Assembly (NCBI RefSeq): GCF_001557535.2
Contig: NZ_CP014315.1
Coordinates: 1,488,001-1,552,000 of the forward strand
Reading direction: 5' to 3'
DNA from: Burkholderia sp. PAMC 26561
Lineage (GTDB): Bacteria > Pseudomonadota > Gammaproteobacteria > Burkholderiales > Burkholderiaceae
DNA length: 64,000 nucleotides
Shown here: in pieces, positions 60,263 to 64,000 of the stretch
Position numbering within the stretch: the first letter of the stretch is position 1
Layout: the number at the start of each line of letters is the position of its first letter
Notes under the pieces: generated by a model
Told to the model about the DNA's origin: nothing
The model's database searches: none
Seen by the model: the letters and a program-made list of their open reading frames with translations, nothing else
Position numbers and translations under genes: made by a program

Positions 60263-61387
60263 CTAGCTGTAGCGCAGGCCCCATTCGTTGTAAGCGATGT
60301 TGCCCCACTGGCGCTTGTCCTTGACCGAGTTGCCATCGACTACGAAGGGCTGGATCACGAGGCTCGGACCTGTCACGGACTTCGTGATTTCCGCCTTCTC
60401 CCAGAAGTACTGGCTGTTCTGATATGGCCCGAGCGGCACGGGTTGGCCCTTCAATGAATACTTGTCGAGCATCTCGACCGTGATCTGCGCATAGGCGATC
60501 GGATCCTGCGATACGACCGCGTCCATGTAACCGTCGCCGATCCACTGGAGCGCAGCCGGTTCACCGTCGATATTCACGAAAATCACGTGGCCCTGCTCGC
60601 CGACTTTCTTCCACTTACCCTTTTGCTGCAGCGCGGTCACAATGCCGCGCGCGGGTGAATCGCTGGGCGCATGCACGGCGTCGAGATCAGGATATTCCGA
60701 GAGCGTGGCGAGCGTCACTGACAGCATGTTCTTGAGCAGCCCTTCAGTCGGGCGGCTGATCAGCTTGATGTCCGGATACTTCTTGAAGGTCGCCTCGAGC
60801 CCTTCCTTGCGAAGACGCCATGCCACCGATTGCAGCGCGCCGTAGCAGTTGAGCACCGTGCCCTTGGTCGAACCGTTCTTCTTCTTGAGCGCCGCGACGA
60901 TGGCTTCGGCCGCCATCACGCCGCCGGCGTAATTGTCGAAGTCGACGGTGATCGATACATCGCCGGCGAGCGCGGGGGTATCGATGATGCCGACCGGAAT
61001 CTTCTTCATGTTGTACTTCTTGATCACGCTCGCGATAGCCTGGCTGTCGATCGGGTCCGCGATGATCGCAGCCGGGTTCTTCAGCAACAGGCTCTGCCAT
61101 TGCTCGAGCTGGGTCGTGGTGCTGAAGTTTGCGTTGACCGCCTGGAACGTCCAGCCCTTCGCCTCGACCGCGCGCTTTACCGCCTCCTGTTGCGTCGCGA
61201 AGAAGTAGTAATCGAGGCTCTTGTTGCTGAAAGGCACGAGCGGCTTTTGCTGCGCGAGCGCCAGTGGCGAAAGGGAAAGCGCGCCTGCGGTCGCGGCCAT
61301 GTCGACCAGAAACTTGCGGCGGGACACCGGTTTTGAAGCAGATTGTGAAGCTGACTCTGATGCGAAGGCCTTTGAATCATCATCCAT
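60263..61387 (-). CDS. Sugar ABC transporter binding protein with Tat signal
   Basis: 374 residues from ATG 61387, with GAGGAGAC upstream. The N-terminus has SRRKFLVDMAATAGALSL, a twin-arginine signal, unusual for a sugar-binding protein and suggesting export in folded form. The mature domain is type I, RbsB-like: DPIDSQAIASVIKKYN, VGIIDTPALAGDVSITVDFDNY, VHAPSDSPARGIV and FVNIDGEPAALQWIGDGYMDAVV. First gene of the leftward ten-gene operon. The ligand is presumably the sugar or polyol metabolised by it. Confidence 0.9.
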   Translation of the reverse strand: MDDDSKAFASESASQSASKPVSRRKFLVDMAATAGALSLSPLALAQQKPLVPFSNKSLDYYFFATQQEAVKRAVEAKGWTFQAVNANFSTTTQLEQWQSLLLKNPAAIIADPIDSQAIASVIKKYNMKKIPVGIIDTPALAGDVSITVDFDNYAGGVMAAEAIVAALKKKNGSTKGTVLNCYGALQSVAWRLRKEGLEATFKKYPDIKLISRPTEGLLKNMLSVTLATLSEYPDLDAVHAPSDSPARGIVTALQQKGKWKKVGEQGHVIFVNIDGEPAALQWIGDGYMDAVVSQDPIAYAQITVEMLDKYSLKGQPVPLGPYQNSQYFWEKAEITKSVTGPSLVIQPFVVDGNSVKDKRQWGNIAYNEWGLRYS

Positions 61388-61820
61388 GGTTTGTCTCCTC
61401 TCATGGCAATACAGGCGATTTCTGCTTTTCGACAGTCTGCGTCGGTCGCCGAAGTTGTAGTGAACAACAATTTGAACCGTAGTATTACGACGCAATGTAA
61501 AGGACTGAACGGTGGATCACAATCTAGGGTTTACGTGATTCAAATACTTGTTTCAGCGCAATAAATTTGCTGCGGCGCGGCGATTTACTTACTCAAAGCG
61601 TAAAAATTACGATATCAATACACGCATTACCGGTTGGAAAATGCGTTGTTCACGTAGCAACACTACTTTTTGATACGAAATTAACAAAAATCGCACTGTT
61701 AGATTGGTCACCCGCTCCGCATGCCCGCAGCCTGCCGCGTAGCGCCATCCCACTACAATGTTTTCCTGCGCTTCGGCTCACTTAAAGCCGATATGACAAA
61801 ACAGGTACGAGGACAAACGC
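61388..61820. promoter_or_regulatory. Divergent regulatory region with two CGTA-N-TACG boxes
   Basis: 433 bp between the binding-protein gene (-) and an SDR gene (+), AT-rich between about 61500 and 61690. It holds CGTA-GTAT-TACG (61478-61489) and CGTAA-AAA-TTACG (61599-61611). The second is a clean palindrome similar in style to TGTAATN-ATTACA boxes of RpiR-family regulators. They are candidate operators for the RpiR protein at 52997-53842. Confidence 0.4.
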
Positions 61821-62588
61821 ATGACACAGCTTTTCGATCTGAGTAACCGCACCGCGCTTGTCACCGGTTCGGCGCGTGGCATTGGCTTCGCGCTCGCTGA
61901 AGGACTCGCGAATGCGGGCGCTGCGGTGATCATCAACGGAACGAGACCCGATACCGTCGACGAAGCGGTCTCGCGCCTCGTGAGCAACGGCTTGAAAGCG
62001 CAAGGCCGTGCGTTCGATGTCACGAACGAACAAGCCGTCAAGGATGCGTTCACGCACTGGGACGAACATGGCGTGCAGATCGATATCGTCATCAACAATG
62101 CAGGCATTCAATTTCGAAAGCCGCTTATCGAGCTTGAGCTGGGCGACTGGCAACGCGTGATCGACACCAACCTCACGAGCGCGTTCATCGTGTCCAAGGA
62201 AGCGGCGAAGCGCATGATCGCGCGCGGGAATGGCGGCAAGATCGTGAACATCGGATCGCTCACGAGCGAAGGCGCGCGCGCGACCGTGGGCGCCTACACC
62301 GCCGCGAAGGGTGGCATCAAGATGCTGACGCGCGCGATGAGCGCGGAATGGGCGGCATCGAATATCCAGGCGAACGCGATTGGCCCGGGGTACATCCTCA
62401 CCGACATGAACAAGCCGCTGGTCGAGAATCCCACCTTCGATGCATGGGTGAAAAGCAGCAACCCGTCTCAGCGCTGGGGCACGCCGGAGGAACTTGTCGG
62501 CACGGCGGTGTTCCTGTCGTCGGCGGCGTCGAGTTATGTGAACGGGCAGATCATCTACGTCGATGGCGGGTGGCTTGCCGTGCTTTGA
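61821..62588 (+). CDS. SDR family oxidoreductase (gluconate 5-dehydrogenase-like)
   Basis: 255 residues with GAGGAC before the ATG. LVTGSARGIGFALAEGL, INGTRPDTVDEAV (Arg after the second strand points to NADP(H)), INNAGIQFRKP, catalytic Ser in IGSLTSEGA and YTAAKGG with Tyr/Lys, ending VNGQIIYVDGGWLAVL. It resembles IdnO/Gno-type 2-keto/5-keto gluconate reductases, but substrate is not settled. Divergent from the ten-gene operon and sharing its regulatory region, so it may be the first dehydrogenase of that pathway. Confidence 0.88.
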   Translation: MTQLFDLSNRTALVTGSARGIGFALAEGLANAGAAVIINGTRPDTVDEAVSRLVSNGLKAQGRAFDVTNEQAVKDAFTHWDEHGVQIDIVINNAGIQFRKPLIELELGDWQRVIDTNLTSAFIVSKEAAKRMIARGNGGKIVNIGSLTSEGARATVGAYTAAKGGIKMLTRAMSAEWAASNIQANAIGPGYILTDMNKPLVENPTFDAWVKSSNPSQRWGTPEELVGTAVFLSSAASSYVNGQIIYVDGGWLAVL

Positions 62589-62768
62589 AGCCTGACGCGC
62601 GGGTTCAAAAAAAACCGGCGTTCGTTCGTTTAAGTAGCGCACGTGGATACTTCGCATAAATAATCCTGTTGCCATAACGAATTCAAGCCACATAATCGCC
62701 AATACGACCGCTTCAGTCAGACCGCATCCAAGCCACTCGACAAAGCAGGCCCGCGACATGGAGATGCC

Positions 62769-63470
62769 ATGAGGTTTCTGGTGGCCGATGACCACGAACT
62801 GATCCGGCAAGGCGTGAAATCGCTGCTGCGCGGGCTCGACCCCGACGCCCAGTTCGACGAAGCCGATAGCTGGGAAACGCTCGCTGCCGCTGCGAGGCCG
62901 GAAGCGAACCACGACCTCGCGATAGTCGACCTGCACATGGCCGGCATGGAAGGTGCAGCGTCGCTGCAAACGCTGCTGAAGGCGAATCCGGCACTGCCGC
63001 TGGTGGTGTTGTCGGCGGAGGAGTCAGCCGACGAAATGCGTGCGGTGCTTGCTGCCGGCGCACTCGGTTTCGTGCCGAAACGCGAACCCGCAAGCGTGAT
63101 GCTCAAGGCAATCGAGCTCGTGCTTCTCGGCGGCGCCTACGTTCCCATTGAAGCGCTGAGTCTGCTCGGACCCGGGCAGGCCCCTGCGCCCGTTGCCGAA
63201 CGTTCCGGGGCGGCTGTCGTGGAGGCGTTGCCGGTCGGTATCCAGCCGCATCATCGGCATCTGATGGAAAACCTGTCGCCACGCCAGCAGGAAATCATGC
63301 GGCTCGTGTACCGCGGCTGGACCAACAAGATGATCGCGCGGGAACTCGGTGTCGCCGAGGGAACCGTCAAGGTGCATCTGTCGGTCATGTTCCGGGCGCT
63401 ATGCGTGCACAACCGGTCAGCGGCGATCGCACTGATTGGCGGCTGGCTTGAAACCGGCCGTACGCTCTGA
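62769..63470 (+). CDS. NarL/FixJ-type response regulator
   Basis: 233 residues. Receiver domain about 1-120: VADDHELIRQG acidic pair, phosphoacceptor Asp in AIVDLHMAGM, Lys in GFVPKREPAS. A linker of about 40 residues leads to a LuxR HTH about 165-225: LSPRQQEIMRLVYRGWTNKMIARELGVAEGTVKVHLSVMF. GGAG precedes ATG 62769. It is convergent, with no gap, with the hybrid histidine kinase gene at 63471, its probable partner. Confidence 0.92.
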   Translation: MRFLVADDHELIRQGVKSLLRGLDPDAQFDEADSWETLAAAARPEANHDLAIVDLHMAGMEGAASLQTLLKANPALPLVVLSAEESADEMRAVLAAGALGFVPKREPASVMLKAIELVLLGGAYVPIEALSLLGPGQAPAPVAERSGAAVVEALPVGIQPHHRHLMENLSPRQQEIMRLVYRGWTNKMIARELGVAEGTVKVHLSVMFRALCVHNRSAAIALIGGWLETGRTL

Positions 63471-64000
63471 TTACGATGCCGGCGGCTGGCGCTCCAGCGC
63501 CGCGTTGCGTTCGCCCTGCTGCCAGAGGGCGTCGAGCGTGCGGCGCAAGCGGGCCGGCGTCACCGGCTTGTGCAGCACGGGAATCCCTTGCGCGGCGAGC
63601 GTGCTGAGCTCGGACGACGCCATGTCGCCCGTGATCATCAGCGTGACGATGTCGCCATCGCCCCGCTCCCACAACGCCTGCCGCACCGCGCGAACAGCCT
63701 GCGCGCCGGTTCGGTGATTGCCGAGCTGGTAATCGCAAAGCAGCGCATCGGGAACGAAATCGTCTTCAACGGCTTGCACCGCAGCGCGCTCGTCCCGCAC
63801 GCTTCGCACGGTGCAACCCCAGCGGCCAAGCAGGCGTTCGAGTGCGGCAAGAATGGCGGGATCATCGTCGATGCAAAGAATCCGCCTTCCCGCAGCCGTT
63901 GGCCCGGTCAACGCCACATCACTGAGCCTTGCGGTGATCGTGATCAGGTCCGGGTCGCCGCGCTTGACCGGCACGCCGACTGTCGTGCCGCGTCCCGGTG
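63471..64000 (-). CDS. Hybrid sensor histidine kinase, 3' end (partial)
   Basis: The frame is open to the right edge. The first visible residues, PGRGTTVGVPVKRG, look like the G2 glycine box at the end of a histidine-kinase ATPase domain. A C-terminal receiver domain follows: ILCIDDDPAILAAL, phosphoacceptor Asp in DALLCDYQLGNHRTG, and Lys in VLHKPVTPARLRRTL. So the complete protein is a hybrid kinase whose sensor lies beyond the window. The receiver could relay to, or control, the NarL-type regulator encoded convergently. Confidence 0.85.
   Translation of the reverse strand, partial: PGRGTTVGVPVKRGDPDLITITARLSDVALTGPTAAGRRILCIDDDPAILAALERLLGRWGCTVRSVRDERAAVQAVEDDFVPDALLCDYQLGNHRTGAQAVRAVRQALWERGDGDIVTLMITGDMASSELSTLAAQGIPVLHKPVTPARLRRTLDALWQQGERNAALERQPPAS

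Noticed and set aside
61782..62969. 395-codon minus-strand open frame
   Set aside because: Antisense to the SDR gene at 61821 and into the response regulator; no domain seen, and the sense strand is a clear dehydrogenase.
1..64000. Mobile element, prophage, CRISPR or integron structure
   Set aside because: No transposase, integrase, tandem spaced repeats or tRNA-linked direct repeats were seen; the pseudogenes are explained by small lesions.

Overview
The window looks like a piece of a Burkholderiaceae genome, most likely Paraburkholderia or Caballeronia. It is GC-rich, carries many LysR/LacI/AraC regulators and sugar ABC transporters, and contains the Burkholderia-type BDSF quorum-sensing pair rpfF/rpfR. 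The species is inferred from gene content only. Nearly all of the DNA is coding. I see no rRNA, tRNA, CRISPR array, integrase or insertion sequence.

Layout. 1-2.7 kb: the 5' part of a Gfo/Idh/MocA oxidoreductase facing a ROK regulator, then a YdjM-like membrane protein. 2.7-3.2 kb: regulator debris. 3.2-13.8 kb: a leftward locus (CUT1 sugar-type ABC importer, HpcH/HpaI aldolase, alpha/beta hydrolase, porin, NTF2-like protein) facing a LysR regulator, followed by a double-cupin gene with a perfect 18-bp palindrome. 13.9-21.9 kb: a ribitol catabolic locus with a LacI regulator, D-ribulokinase, ribitol 2-dehydrogenase, an ABC importer and an AraC regulator broken by a one-base deletion. 22.3-24.6 kb: an isocitrate-lyase/PEP-mutase family enzyme plus an MHS transporter behind a convincing sigma-54 promoter. 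24.8-26.4 kb: an ArsR/SRPBCC/DUF899 operon. 26.6-30.3 kb: an NrtABC/SsuABC-type importer with an extra membrane-anchored binding protein. 30.4-32.8 kb: a LacI regulator and an MFS transporter, each preceded by the same operator. 32.9-37.0 kb: a TonB receptor, PnuC and an APH-fold kinase. 37.2-42.4 kb: a hydrolase, a methyltransferase and the rpfF/rpfR pair. 42.9-45.6 kb: a binding protein translationally coupled to a diguanylate cyclase, reminiscent of NspS/MbaA. 45.8-50 kb: a tandem-HTH protein, a dead aerotaxis receptor and a lone Abi-type HEPN gene. 50.0-61.4 kb: a ten-gene leftward sugar or polyol operon (ABC importer, ALDH, FGGY kinase, HAD phosphatase, RpiR, RpiA, SDR, FAD-linked 2-hydroxyacid dehydrogenase). 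61.8-64 kb: an SDR, a NarL-type response regulator and the 3' end of a hybrid histidine kinase.

Functional theme: this is an accessory catabolic region. Two pentose/pentitol systems feed the pentose phosphate pathway through FGGY kinases and RpiA, and several importers are each tied to a local regulator. Signalling genes (BDSF/c-di-GMP, a second cyclase, a chemoreceptor pseudogene) lie between them. Decay is visible in the AraC frameshift, the triply mutated Aer gene, the LysR remnant and a binding protein lacking its export signal. I found no wholly novel system. The best leads are the binding-protein/cyclase pair, the TonB-PnuC-kinase operon with a foldable leader, and the ten-gene operon of unknown substrate.
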